Shown piece after piece: positions 34,548 to 45,713 of a stretch of 64,000 nt of DNA (position 1 is its first letter; every line of letters begins with the position of its first letter). The notes beneath the pieces were generated by a model that saw nothing but the letters and a program-made list of their open reading frames with translations, was not told the DNA's origin and did no database searches. The position numbers were made by a program, and so were the translations under genes. This DNA comes from Acanthamoeba sp. SK_2022b (Eukaryota > Discosea > Longamoebia > Acanthamoebidae). The stretch covers positions 61,655 through 125,654 of the forward strand of contig JANDJZ010000117.1 of the NCBI GenBank assembly GCA_027943245.1, read 5' to 3'.

Positions 34548-36476
34548 ATGGACACATGGGAGAAGGTGTGGTTCGTGGCGGGCCTCTGCACGGCCCTCTC
34601 CACATTGCTCTCCCTCTACCTAATCTATAAGCACCTGCGCAACTACACCCAGCCCAAGCTCCAACGACACATCGTGCGCATCCTGCTCATGGTTCCCATC
34701 TACGCCATCGACAGCTGGCTCTCCCTCCAGTACAAGCAGTGGTCGCTCTACTTCGATTTGGCACGTGATGCCTACGAGGCCTACGTCCTCTACCAGTTCT
34801 TCAACCTCCTCATCGCCTTCATCAACACCTACGAATACGATTTCCATCACAACAGGTACCCAATCAAATATATTTTCCATAAATCCATCGAATTTATTTT
34901 TGCCATGTCTCTTTTATATTAGAACGCAATAAATAATTTTTAAATAATTATTCTTTTTTATTGGAATAGGCTGCAGGACGATGAGTTCGATCCAGACAGC
35001 ATCGAGTCCATGCGACGGGTGCGCGACCGCGAGTGGGAGGTGAGCGAGGATCGGGTGGTGGCGCTCCTCGAGAGCAAGCCCGTCACGAGCCATCCGTGGC
35101 CCACCTGCTGCTTCCCGCCCTTCAAGCCCGGCGCCAACTTCCTTCTCCTCTCCAAGCGCTGCATCCTCCAGTTCGTCGTCCTCAAGGCACCCCTTCCTCC
35201 AACCCACTTGTCTGCGCGTGCGTGCGTGCGCGTGTGCTGACTTTTGTGTTGTTGTTCGCAGCCGACCTTGGCCGTGGTGGCTGCGGTGCTCGAGTCAAAG
35301 GGCCGGTACGGGGCTGCCTCTTGTTTCACGCGAATTGCAACACCAACAGCATCACCTGAACCTGCGCTGCTGTCGTGTTTATTTTGTTGTTTGTTGTTTG
35401 TTGTTTGTTGTTTGTTGGCGTCACCTCAGGTACGGCGACGGCGATTTCTCGCTGAGCAAGGGCTACCTGTGGATCACCATCGTCGACAACATCTCCATCA
35501 CAGGTCTGCATCAACAGCAATGATTTTATTTTTTTTTATTTTTTATTTTTTATTTGGCAATTAACACATTTTATTTCATTGTGCAGTATCGATGTACTTC
35601 CTGGTGCTGTTCTACCACGTCACAAAGGACGAGCTCAAGCCGTTCAACCCGATGTCCAAGTTCCTGTGCATCAAGCTGGTCATCATGTTCGCCTTTTGGC
35701 AGGGCATCGCCATGTCCCTCCTCGGCTGGTTCGGCGTGCTCAACGAGGAGAACGTGCAGCTCGGCAAGGACTGGCAAAGCGAAGAGGAAATCGGTACTTC
35801 TCTTTCCTAGCCGGGAAACGAGCGCGCGTGTGTGCGTGTGCTACACACACAAACACGTGGCTACTCGTCGTGCAGGAACGGCGTTGCAGAATCTGATCAT
35901 CTGCATTGAAATGCTGCTGGTGGCCATCGCCCACAGCTACGCCTACGGTTACGAAACCTACAAGGTAGAGGACCACCTTGCAGCTCGTGTGAGGCCATGA
36001 GACGCTGACATCCCTCCGCTTTACCCGCTCTTCATTCTTTTTTTAATTTATCATTTATTATTAAATATTAATTTAAATATTTGGCAGAGCTCAAGTTGGA
36101 CCGATTGGATTCCCTGCTATTGCTGTCTGTGCTGCTGTTGCTGCTTCTGCAAAGGTAACATTTTGATTTGCGCCATTGTCTCACGTGTGGCTGGGTGACT
36201 CACAACGCCTCTACACACATCATCAGTGTGCGGCAACTTCACGCACGTCGCATCGCAGAAGGATCTGCTCGACGATGGAATGGAGGTGCTGGGGCTCGAC
36301 AGTATCGCGCGCAAGCTGGAGCAGGATTGGGAGGGCGAGGAGGAGAAGTGGAGGCACAGGGGCAGCAAGCATGCTGCCACCAGACACCACACGGCACCGC
36401 ACCTCAGCCCCACCTCCTCCACCACCACCATGGTTGCTGGAGGCAGCACTTCTCCCAGCTCCAGCATCAACAACTG
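34548..36476 (+). CDS. TMEM184/organic-solute-transporter-alpha-like membrane protein
   Basis: The ATG at 34548 ([12 protein letters not shown]) starts a seven-helix-type protein: helix 1 [18 protein letters not shown], then the family block [95 protein letters not shown] and [19 protein letters not shown]. These are the conserved segments of TMEM184/LAZ1/Ost-alpha (DUF300), found in endolysosomal or plasma membranes. After the last helix, an exon (about 36089-36152) reads [16 protein letters not shown] in frame, then [17 protein letters not shown] and a His/Ser-rich tail to the TGA at 36476. The Cys run is unusual (see findings). Transport activity is not proven for the family. Confidence 0.85.
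35384..35417 (+). repeat. Short (TTGTTTG)n tract in a TMEM184-like intron
   Basis: About five 7-bp units lie in the intron before the [12 protein letters not shown] exon. Confidence 0.75.
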
Positions 36477-36648
36477 AGCTCCCGTTTTTTCCTCAGCAGT
36501 TGCCCAGTTTGAGCAGCTCTGTTCCCCCGCACACCACTTTGCATGGCAACATGTTGTACATAAAAGCCCACATGTTGTTCTCTCCCTACATTTCTCGCCC
36601 CCCCCCCTCTAGTTTACAGTCCTGTATACTGATGGAAGAGATGCTGGC

Positions 36649-37886
36649 TCAAGCATCCTCCTGTTGGCCTGCTTCCTCTGCGGCTCGCTCGTTGGCCTCT
36701 TGCAGATGGCGTTGCTCGGCCTGCTTCTCGGCCAGGCGGAAGGAGATGAGCTGCATGTACTCGGGGTTCTCGCGCAGGAAGCCAGTGAACTCGTCTGTCC
36801 GCATACGTGCCACACGTGAGCGCCCGAGAGAGAGAGAGAAAGTGACATGAGCGTGCAAACGATCAGAAGCGGCGGCGCAGGTACCGTAGTCGATGAATCC
36901 GTCCTGGTTGGAGTCGACGCGCGCGAAGATTTGCTCCACCTCGTCCTTGGAGATGGTGGAGATGACGTTGCTCAGAATGCTGCAGAATGGCAACAACGAT
37001 ATCGATGAGTACAATTCACTGTCCCCGTGGTGCTGTGTGTGTTAGGCGCATGTCGTATGCGTACGTGAAGAGCTCCTCCTGTTCGATGCGGCCGTCGTCG
37101 TTTTGGTCGAAGAGCTTGAACACGAACTTGATCGCTTCGTCGTCACGCACCTCTTCGGAGAGCAGCGCGATGCCGCTGATGTACTTCTTCCACGAGATCG
37201 AACCTGGCAACACGATATAACGTTCAGCCACGCACGCACACAAAAATTGAATAAGTGGTGTACCTGAGTCGTCGGTATCGAGCAAGCGGAAGAGACGCTT
37301 GACGTAGTCGGAATTGGGCAGGCCCAGTGCCTCCCTGAACTCGTGGAAAGTGATGTCACCGCTGTGGTCGTTGTCGAACTTGGAGAACTTCTTCAGGAGC
37401 TTGTTCAGGTCCTCCTGGCTCATCTTCGTGTGCTCTCTGCATGCGGGCATCACACATACGCACGCACGAGGGAAAAGTGAGACGAGGTGTGGCGTTGGAT
37501 TACGGGGGAAGCCACTGGCGAGGTTGGTGTGCGGTGCGTGCCTGAGGTGCTTGAGGTCGACCTCGCCAAAGCCCTCGGGCCTCTCCTGCAGCTTCATGGC
37601 CTCCATGGCAAAGCTGACGTCATCAAACCCATGCTCCGTGGTCGGAATGTTGAGCGCGCGCGAGATCTGCGCCCTATCATTCGCCCCATTCGTAGCTTGA
37701 GACAAGCTGATACACTTTTCTCTGTCTTCCTCTCTTTCTTTCTGTGCGTGTGTGGGTGCGTGCATGCGCGTGTGGCATACCTGACATTGTTGGCAAAGAG
37801 TTGCGGATTGGCCTTCTCGTATTTGGAGGGCTTGTGCACCGGCAGATAGGTAACCTGCAACACCGTCAATTAATAATCTCAAGCAT

Positions 37887-37973
<87 letters not shown>

Positions 37974-39490
37974 GGAGAGGAGGAAGTGGCGACCTGGAGG
38001 TAGTTAGTGAATTGGCAGAGGGAACGCCACATGACGAGCGGCAGGTTGATGCCGTTCACCCAGCACGGATCGAAGTGGATGAACGGATGGCGAATCGCCA
38101 CCGGCTGCACGGGCTTGCCTGGTCCGAGCGGTCATCGTCAGCCGACCGACGGTCACGCTGCACGTAAACCGATAGACAAGAGCCATAGAGGGGTACCGGG
38201 GTTGAATGCGCCAGCCTTGAAGGAGATGAGCGCCTTTTGATTGGTGCACGTGCCCTCGGGGAACACCAGCAGCCGCGGCCATCCCTCGCCTGTGGCGCCG
38301 ATCAGTGAAATGGAGGCGAGTTAAAGAAGCGGGGGAAGGCGTGAGCAAGAAGAGCGCGTACTCTCTGACTTGTTGGCGTGCTCGTTGATGGCCTCCACGG
38401 CCTTCTTCCTCGAGTCGGGATCCTTTCGGTCGACCAAGATGCCCTGCATCGCGCACAGGACGGTGCCTGGCCGTGGACCAAGTGGAGGACAGATGCATCG
38501 CCGCCGTCGGTCATGGTCATCGTCATTGACAACAAGTGCGAAGTTGTGTACCGACGAATGGCATGTGGATGTTTTCCTTGCGGCTGATGAAGCGGGGAAG
38601 TTCGTAATAGTAGAAGAACAGCACGTCAAACATGCTGGACCATGCAACACAAGGGTCAATCCACTCGCTACGCTACACGCTACACGCTACGCGCTACACA
38701 CTACACACTACACACTACACACTACACACTACACACTACACACTACACACTACACACTACACACTACACACTACACACTCGTGCATTATATGGCTACCTG
38801 ACGTGGTTGGAGACGAGGATGGGGGCCTCGTCGAAGTCGGCCGGCTTGCCGCTGACGGGAATGTAGTAGAAGCCCCACACGAACAAGAGGATGCGCGCCA
38901 TGTACCTGCGCATCGTGCCGGAATGCCACGTCAGCAGGCAAACTCGAGACACGTGGCGTGTAGAGGAGAGACTACCTGACGGCGAGTAGGACGTTCTTGC
39001 GCCAGCGGGTGAAGGGTTTGTCGTGGATGTCGCGTACGGACAGACCCGCGAGGGCGATCTTGACCAGGAGTACTGCGAGCACCAGCAGCAGCAGGATAAG
39101 GACCAACCTGATGGGAGCCAACAGCACGCTGCCCACCACGAGCTAGTACACAAAGGAATAAATGATCAAAAATCATTAAAAGAGTAAGTGCAATATAAAA
39201 ATTGTATATCATAGAATAAATTTTATTATTGTATTTATAATATTGGCGCGACGTACTTTAATCCACTCGTAGCCTGTGATAACGATACTTTCGTTGATGA
39301 AGGGATTCACCACGGGAGCGGGCACGCGGCTTGCATTGACGCGGAATTGGCCAGAGAACGAGAGATTTCGTGGCATGTTTGACTTTGGCTCTGTCGCACC
39401 GTCAGCTCCCTGTCCCTCCTTCATGAGGTCGGCGAGGCGTCTGTGCCGTAATCCTCCCCCAGCTCCAACTCCATCTGTTGCCATGGCCAT
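36649..39490 (-). CDS. Lysophospholipid acyltransferase with EF-hands (LPCAT1/2-like)
   Basis: Minus strand, ATG near 39490. After a soluble leader come a membrane segment (IRLVLILLLLVLAVLLVKIA) and the acyltransferase domain. APILVSNHVSMFDVLFF, joined across an intron, holds the HX4D catalytic motif. VFPEGTCTN is motif III, and KPVQPVAIRHPF and WVNGINLPLVMWRSLCQF continue the PlsC domain. The C-terminal half has EF-hands: FDNDHSGDITFHEF, LDTDDSG (loop split by an intron), FDQNDDGRIEQEE and VDSNQDGFIDY, then a charged helix ending at 36649. Family members re-acylate lyso-PC or lyso-PAF at the ER or lipid droplets; the EF-hands suggest calcium control. The leader lies head-to-head with the PH-SAM-PB1 gene. 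Introns carry (AC)n and a 7-bp repeat. Confidence 0.88.
37888..37972 (+). repeat. (AC)n microsatellite in an LPCAT-like intron
   Basis: About 42 AC units lie between the CQFTNYLQ and VTYLPVHKPSKYEK exons (minus-strand gene). Confidence 0.9.
38690..38779 (+). repeat. (TACACAC)n heptanucleotide tract in an LPCAT-like intron
   Basis: About 12 units of 7 bp, preceded by variant units ending in GCTACAC. It lies in the intron that splits the HX4D motif of the acyltransferase. Confidence 0.85.
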
Positions 39491-39668
39491 ACGCTACGTT
39501 TACGCTTCTCCTGCTCCGTGGTCGTAGCTCGTGTCGCTCCCTGCGCCGTTGCTGTCCGACGTGGCCTGCAGTCGACGATAATGTCGCGAGCTCAGGTAAT
39601 GTTCACGAAACAGCGGCAGGCAAAAACACACCATAACAGAACACGAAGTTGAACGCCGCAGGTGCTAG
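39491..39668. promoter_or_regulatory. Shared divergent promoter region
   Basis: Less than 180 bp separates the LPCAT-like ATG (minus) from the PH-SAM-PB1 ATG (plus). A leader exon with a GTAATG donor (39596) and an acceptor at about 39660 fits a 5' UTR intron of the plus-strand gene. I see no clear TATA box. Confidence 0.45.
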
Positions 39669-41504
39669 ATGAATGGCCGGCGTATTTCGAGGAGCCAGAA
39701 GCTGCCGGCCATGCCCGAGTTCTCAGATTCGGAGGACGAAGGACCTCTATCAGAAGGCCACCTCAGCGGCGAATACAAAGTCTTTGGTTGCCAAGAGGGG
39801 TTCTTGACAACTCAGGTAATAACGGAGGCCTTCAGCCTTGCCACCACAACTTCTCTCAATAACGTCGTCTCGCCCCAATATGCGTGCACGCCGTGCATCC
39901 GATTAGGGAGAGGATGCTGCAAACAAATGGATCCGGGGCTGGATCAAGCTGGAGGATAACACCATGCTCTACTTTCCATCTCAAACGGTACGCGGTGCCA
40001 CCCTCACTCACCTCTCCGCATCGCGCTACAATCTCATCGTCTGCAATCTCATCGTGCTCGCCTGCCGCTACCCGTCGCCTCATTGCCCGTGCAGGCCCGA
40101 GAACCCACCATGATGGTGACCCTCTCTCGCGACTCGGAGGTCCGCAGCGGGCGCAAGGTGAAGGACCAGGTGACCATGGTACCCTACGACCTGTCGCGGG
40201 TGTTCGTCGTCAAAGATAGCACCAACGAGGTGAGCCTCTTCCCCGCCACTACCACTCGCGCCTCGCGCCTCGTGCCACAAGCCCTGCTGGGTGATGGCTT
40301 TTGTTTTCCGATTTTTCCTCAATTTTTTCCAATTTCTTTGCTCTGTTGTGGTGATCTCGCGTAGACGATCGTCTTTGTAGCGGATGCGGAGGCCGAGAAG
40401 AGGATCTGGCTGACCGAAGTCGGAAGGACCATCACTAGCCTCATCGATCCCTACCTCAAGAAGAAACGTACAAACATTTAAAATGATTATTATTATTATT
40501 ATGATTACTTTCCCGGCGACGTGGCACACTCACCGCGGGCACCCTTGGCCCGCGCACAGACCCTCGGTCCTGGTCGGTGTACGAGGTGTCGCTGTGGCTG
40601 GAAATGGTACACGCGTGTGTGCCATTCGCCCATCTTGGCTGTGTGGCTGGGATCTCAACTCCGTCTACGTGCGTGGCCGGTCCAATGCACATCAGATCGG
40701 GTTCGGGTCCTACAAGAGCAAGTTCGAGGACAGCCGCATAACCGGCAAGCTGCTCCTTACCCTCACCAAGCTCGACCTGAAGACCCTCCACATCTCCAAA
40801 CTCGGACACCGACTACGGTAGCGCCGCTGTTTCTTCTTAGTTTCTTCTTAGTTTATTTTATTTTATTTTATTTTATTTTATTTAAATTTGGCGGGTGCTC
40901 AGGTTTCTTTCGTTCCCAACAGATTTCTCAAGTACCTTGACTACTTGCGGGCCAATCTGGACGCGTTCGACGATGCGTCCCTCTACGACGACACTCTCTC
41001 GTCCGTCGACTCAGCCATCTCCAGTAAACGGCGCCCCGTTCCTTCATGCATTCGTGAATGGCGCGCCACTCCCTCCTTCCTAACTGGTTTTGTTGTAGTT
41101 GGGCAGATGGAACCGGAGCTGTTGGTCAAATGCCTCTACAATAAGGAAACACGATGCGTGCGAATACGGGAGGGTAGCTCATACAAGGTGAAGCCCTCAT
41201 CCACCATCTCCACATGGTTTTTTTGCCTTCCTTTCTCATCTCTTGATGTTTGGCAGGACCTGCAACGACAATTGGAGAAAGAATTCAAGTTCAATCCTGT
41301 CATCAAGTACAAGGACCCAGAAGGCGACAAGGTATCGATGAAGAAACAGGGCGACTTTGAGGTATGCATCACCGCTTCTGTTGTCATGTTCATAGTACTT
41401 GAAATGTCTGACCACATGAACATCAACACAAACAGTATGCGTTATCGTTAATCAACGGCAATGCGCTGCGATTGTACATCTCTAAGAACAAGAAGACCAA
41501 ATGA
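39669..41504 (+). CDS. PH-SAM-PB1 domain adaptor protein
   Basis: The start is the ATG at 39669 (MNGRRISRSQK) or 39714; an upstream leader exon is likely non-coding. An acidic N-terminus (FSDSEDEGPLSEGHL) is followed by a PH domain from KWIRGWIKLEDNTMLYF through TIVFVADAEAEKRIWLTEV. Next comes a SAM domain: WSVYEVSLWLEM joined to FGSYKSKFEDSRITGKLL and LDLKTLHISKLGHRLRFLKY. The C-terminus is a PB1 domain: VKCLYNKETRCVRIREGSSY, DLQRQLEKEFKFNPVIKY, EGDKVSMKKQGDFEYAL, ending KNKKTK at the TGA 41502-41504. PH binds phosphoinositides or proteins, while SAM and PB1 mediate homo- or heterotypic assembly, so this looks like a membrane-linked signalling scaffold. I know no standard family with exactly this order. 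Some intron borders, mainly at 40540-40740, are approximate. Confidence 0.75.
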
Positions 41505-41730
41505 GTGTACACAGTGACCGCGAAGGTGGTGGAAGAAGAGCTTTCTGCCCAGCTGGCCGGGAGAACACGGTGGACCGGTTGTATGACTGGGCGAGAGCTG
41601 AGCTGTACACTGGTAGTAGGCGTATTGTCCTCATATTCTCATAATATATAATGTAATACTAACCTATGAATGGAAAGGACACGCATGAAGAAAATATCAT
41701 TTTATGTTCATCTACTACTCAGAAGTCTCT

Positions 41731-42162
41731 CTACTTGGCGTGTAGTTGCGTTTCGGTGCCCTGGCTGGCGTCCCACAGAAGGAACTCGTGCTGCTCGTCG
41801 AAGCGCGACTCCACATCGGCCTTCTGCCTGTCCTCCTCGCTCGACGGCACACGGTCCTTCTTCCACACCACCAGCCTCCCTTTCTCCCCCTTCATCTCCA
41901 CGATCGGGCCCAAGCCGTGTTCTTCTGCGCATTCTCGCCTGTGTGCGCGCAGCGTGAGTGTTGGCCAAAACAGGACAGGAGCACGGACAAGAGCTTTGGT
42001 CGGGAGGGGGGAGGCACGAGCGTACACGACATCACATTGGGCTGAGCTAAGGGGCGGGAAGGCGAAGGAGTCGATGGAATGGGTCTGCTCGAATTGATGT
42101 AGCTCCTTGTCCACCATTCCCTTGAACTGGCCCAGCTGCTTCACTCCATCTACTGCGGACAT
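41731..42162 (-). CDS. Small R3H-like domain protein (SPAG7-like)
   Basis: Minus-strand ATG at 42162 (MSAVDGVKQLGQFKGMV). Exon 1 reads to LSSAQCDVV; the donor GTACGC near 42029 and an acceptor just before 41940 join it in frame to RECAEEHGLGPIVEMKGE, giving an R3H-like helix-strand pattern (R..V...A.E.GL). VVWKKDRVP and a charged tail follow, ending near 41731. R3H domains bind single-stranded nucleic acid. The layout (short helix, R3H, basic strand) resembles SPAG7. The gene lies head-to-head with the RPC11 gene. The assignment is tentative. Confidence 0.55.
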   Translation of the reverse strand: MSAVDGVKQLGQFKGMVDKELHQFEQTHSIDSFAFPPLSSAQCDVVYARASPLPTKALVRAPVLFWPTLTLRAHRRECAEEHGLGPIVEMKGEKGRLVVWKKDRVPSSEEDRQKADVESRFDEQHEFLLWDASQGTETQLHAK

Positions 42163-42417
42163 CTTGTTCTACTTTTGTTGTGCTTGTGCTTCTTTGTTGG
42201 TTGATAGTAAGTCGTGTATGCCCACCAAAGGCCCACGATGCGAGCGGCGCGCACAGCCTGCTCGGTTCGGCAGAATCCATCCCATTTTTCCTTTGTATTG
42301 CGCGTGGTTCGCTGGTTTCGTTTCGTTTTGTTTTTCGAAAACGTTTGGAAAATCAGTAGAAGAACGAAAAGAAAAAGATTTTCCAGAAGCAGAGGAGAGC
42401 GGAAGGAGAAGGGGATC

Positions 42418-42878
42418 ATGGTGCTGTTCTGCCCGTACTGTGCGAATGTGCTGCTAGTGGAGGCCGGTCCGGAGAACAGGCTCAGATTCTTTTGTCAGAC
42501 TTGCCCCTACGTTTTCGGAATCGATCAGAAAATCAGCAAAAAGGCGGCACTCGAACGCAAACAGGTCGATGACATCCTCGGCGACGAAGTGTTCGAAAAC
42601 GCACAGCAGACTGAAGGTGCTCTGTCCTCTTCTCCGCAGATGCACCTGTATTATTTCGTTTTATTTCGTTTGTAAGGCATTTCGCCTATGTGGCTCGCTA
42701 CACGCTGTTGGCACTGACGTCGTGGTGGCCGTTCCTTCCCGTGGTACGATTAGCCAAGTGTCCCGAGTGTGGACACGACCGGGCAAACTTCTTCCAGCTG
42801 CAGACGCGATCGGCCGACGAACCGTCTTCTACGTTCTACCGCTGCATGAAGTGCGCCAACAAGTGGAAGGTCGACTGA
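42418..42878 (+). CDS. POLR3K: RNA polymerase III subunit RPC11 (POLR3K)
   Basis: Two exons, 42418-42616 and 42754-42878, give 107 residues, the usual size for RPC11. The N-terminal zinc ribbon begins MVLFCPYCANVLLVE, with the second pair in FFCQTCPY. The intron joins TEAKCPECGHDRANFFQLQ, and the C-terminal TFIIS-like ribbon ends FYRCMKCANKWKVD. The acidic hairpin expected for transcript cleavage appears as TRSADEPSSTFYRC (family form RSADEP). RPC11 drives RNA cleavage, termination and reinitiation by Pol III in the nucleus. All eight zinc Cys and the acidic pair are present, so it looks fully functional. It shares a 255-bp divergent promoter with the R3H-like gene. Confidence 0.95.
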
Positions 42879-43073
42879 ATCCTGCCTCTACTCGCTTCTA
42901 TTTGCTGCTGTTCGTCCCCCCCCCAACCCGTCTCTTCTCGTCTTCCTGCCCTCCCTCGCCTCTCCTCTTGTCGCGACCGACAACGAGATAGTACGCACCG
43001 TAATCGTCTACAACAAGAACGCTTCACGTGGTCTCGTCGAGGCTGTTCATTGTTCTTGTAATCAGCTCGAGTC

Positions 43074-45413
43074 TCAGCCTTGCATGCTCTTCCTCTTGTT
43101 CGGCGTCTTCTTCCCCTTGCCGGGCGTAGACGACATGGACGGCAGCAACGAAGCGAAGATGTCGTCCAGGTCGCCTTCGCCGCCCTTGGCCTTTGCGGCC
43201 TTGGGCCTCTTGGCCGGCGAGGCCTTCTCCTTGGCCGGCGTCGTGACGCTGGACGAGACCGCGACGGCGGTCGTCGGCTTGGGCTTGGTAGCGCTGGGCG
43301 TCTCCGTGCTCTTCTTGGTCTTCTTTCCGGGCAGGAGGGCCGCCATGATGTCGTCCAAGCTCTCGCTGGCCTTCGTAGCCGCGGCCTTGGGCGTCGTCGG
43401 CGTCGTCGGCGTCGTCGCCGCCGCCGCCATGCCCTTTGCCTTCTTGGGCGTCGGCGTTGCGGGGGCAGCGGGCTTGTCCGCCGGCGCCGCTTTCTGTCTC
43501 GTCTCCTTGGCCGGGGCCTTGGGCGTTGCCGACGTCGTCTCGACGGTCGGGACGAGCGACGCTGTGGACAACGGTGTGGGCGCTGTCGATGACGATGTCG
43601 ATGATGATGACGACGACGATGAAGTAGTGGGGGTGGAGGCCGTGGCCGGTTCGCTCTTCCTTCGTTTCTTGACTTCGCGGTATTTGAACGCCGAGCCCTC
43701 CTCGGCCTGCGGCGGCACCGGCGCTTTGGCCTTGGCCTTGGCCTTTGTCTTGGGCGGCGCCGATGGCGGCGTGGGCGCGGCCGCCGCAACGCCGCTGGGC
43801 TCGGACGACTTCCTCTTCCGCGACGGCGCGGGCGTCGAAGTCGGGGCGGCCGCGGCAGACATCGGCGCCAGCGGAGTGGCGGAGGAGGTCGTGGTCGTCG
43901 ATGTGGACGTTGAAGAGGGAGCGGGCACCTGTACAGTAGCTGTTGTGTAGGTCGCAGCTACTTGCTTCATCATCTCCGCACGCGCCAACGATTGGACCGT
44001 CTCACTACACAACACAACACAACACAACACAACACAACACAACACAACACAACACAACACAACACAACACAACACAACACAACACAACACAACACAGAGG
44101 CAGGAGAGCGCGCGCATGAGTGTGGTGTAGGTGAGCGGTGGATGGGGCGAGGTGTACCTCTCCTTGAGGTGCTTCTGCAGCAACACGGGAAGCGGGCCCA
44201 GGAGCGCAGCAAACTGGTCCACCACGCACTGGCGGCTCGCCTGGTCCGCTGCGGGTGGCGCGGTCTGCCACACCACCGCCGAGATGAGGTGAGAGCGGAG
44301 GGAGAAAGAGCGCGGGTGGGCGCCAACTGAACCTTCTTGGGGTAGAAAGACAGAGCCCGATGCAGGGGGTCGTAGAGGGCCTCGAGCTGAGCGATGACGA
44401 ACTTGCACAACGCATAACACCGACTAGGTCACGAGCATGCGTGAAGGTGTCGATCAGCTTGCGTGATTATAAAATGAAAGAATGAATTAATTGATAAATT
44501 AATTGTAAAATTAAATACGCAATAATTAAAGTAATTTGTAATAAAACGTATGCAAAATAAATAGAGGCCAACCTCGATAGGCCGAGCGCGGTGATGGCAA
44601 AGGGCATGAAGAAGGTCTGCTCAATCAGGGCCATCATGTCGAGCGAACACTTCTCGATCACGGCCAGCGTCTGGTTCCGCCACACGCAAGCGAGTCAAGG
44701 ATGAGGCAAAGCGGCAAGGAGACAGCGACAGAAGAGAGAGACATCAGCGTAGGAGGTTCACCTCGTTCGTGTAGACGGCGACGGCGAGCAGCCAGTAGAG
44801 GACGCACTCGAGCTCGACGTGGGAGGGAGGCGAGTGCAGAGGCTTCGCTACCTTCTTCCCCACGCCACCCTTGGGCGTATCCGTTCTGTCGCACGCGCGC
44901 GCGTGTCGTGTCTGTGGTGAGGCCAACCACGCGGGCGAGAGGAGGCGAGGCGGCGTACGGGGCTTTGACGGGAGGCGAGAATGGGAAACGCTGATGCAGC
45001 AACGGCAGCTGCAGCTCCATCAGCTTGCTAATAACCTTCTTCATGTGTACGAGATGGCGCCAGTAGTGCGCATGTGCGTGCTACAAAAAGATTGAGATCG
45101 AGATCGTTGAAATGTGAGATTATTGCAGTAGAGATGGTACCTGATTCTTGTTCTTGTAGAACATCCGCTTGAGGAGCCACAAGTCGGAGGACATGAGGCT
45201 ATCAACTCGCTCCAATTCTTGAAAGATAGATGAACCGGGCCGGAGCAGATCGTACACTGGTGTCATCGTCTCCTCTACATCCCGCATCTCGCGGGTTTGC
45301 GCCGTCGCCGTTGAGGTGCCGTTGCCGCCGGCCTTGGCTTTCTTCCACGCGGGCCATATCTCCGTCTCCGTGGTGTGTGCCATCCTGCACAGCCGCTCCA
45401 TCACTCCCGACAT
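43074..45413 (-). CDS. NEPRO-like nuclear protein with basic Ala/Pro/Lys tail
   Basis: Minus-strand ATG at 45413 (MSGVMERLCRMAHTTE). N-terminal exons encode helices around LMSSDLWLLKRMFYKNKNQ, VISKLMELQLPLLHQ, ECVLYWLLAVAVYTNE, CSLDMMALIEQTFFMPFAI and CVVDQFAALLGPLPVLLQK. The LKR.FYKNKNQ block resembles the N-terminal domain of NEPRO, a factor linked to RNase MRP/P assembly; I rate that as a suggestion only. The C-terminal exon (43950-43074) is low-complexity Ser/Thr/Ala/Pro with Lys clusters (RKRKSSEP, KKRRKSEP, KTKAKAKAKA) and two LDDI.A.LLP repeats (SLDDIMAALLPGKK and LDDIFASLLPSMSS). The tail suggests a nuclear or nucleolar location. The stop is at 43074. Several small exons around 44100-44470 are uncertain. 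Confidence 0.5.
44009..44095 (+). repeat. (ACAAC)n pentanucleotide tract in a NEPRO-like intron
   Basis: About 17 pure ACAAC units lie between the exon starting SLARAEMMKQ and the LLQKHLKE exon. The minus strand reads TGTGT/GTTGT, giving false Cys/Val/Leu ORFs. Confidence 0.9.
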
Positions 45414-45713
45414 CTTGTTCTGTTGTGGTCTATGTCCCTTCGGAAAATATTGGTAATTATTCGATTTAAATAATATCTGCATTGGTTTATTTTTATGTGC
45501 AGAGTGGCCCAAGGCCTTGGGTGTGGTGGGCCCCAAGTGCTCCTGGTTACACAATAGGGGCTATGTACAAAACTGTTTACAGGGAAGATGGATGGTGTGA
45601 TGGTAGCATTCTCTATGCTACTCACCCCACAGCGTGGCGATGGCGATTGTGATGGTGGTGGTGCAGGCAGGTGAAGAGGTCGAGAAGATGGAGAAAAGTG
45701 AAGAGGTGGAGCA

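Noticed and set aside
38690..38779. Telomere-like heptamer repeat
   Set aside because: TACACAC lacks the TTAGGG-type G-cluster and sits inside an intron; there is no evidence of a chromosome end.
37888..38780. CRISPR-like regular repeats
   Set aside because: These are simple (AC)n and (TACACAC)n arrays with no spacers, inside introns of a eukaryotic gene.
42836..43789. 317-codon Arg/Pro-rich minus-strand ORF
   Set aside because: Shifted frame of the Ala/Thr/Pro tail exon. Its Arg/Pro composition is typical of a shadow frame in GC-rich DNA.
43084..43950. 288-codon plus-strand ORF
   Set aside because: Antisense to the low-complexity tail of the NEPRO-like gene; the minus strand has spliced upstream exons and Lys-rich motifs.
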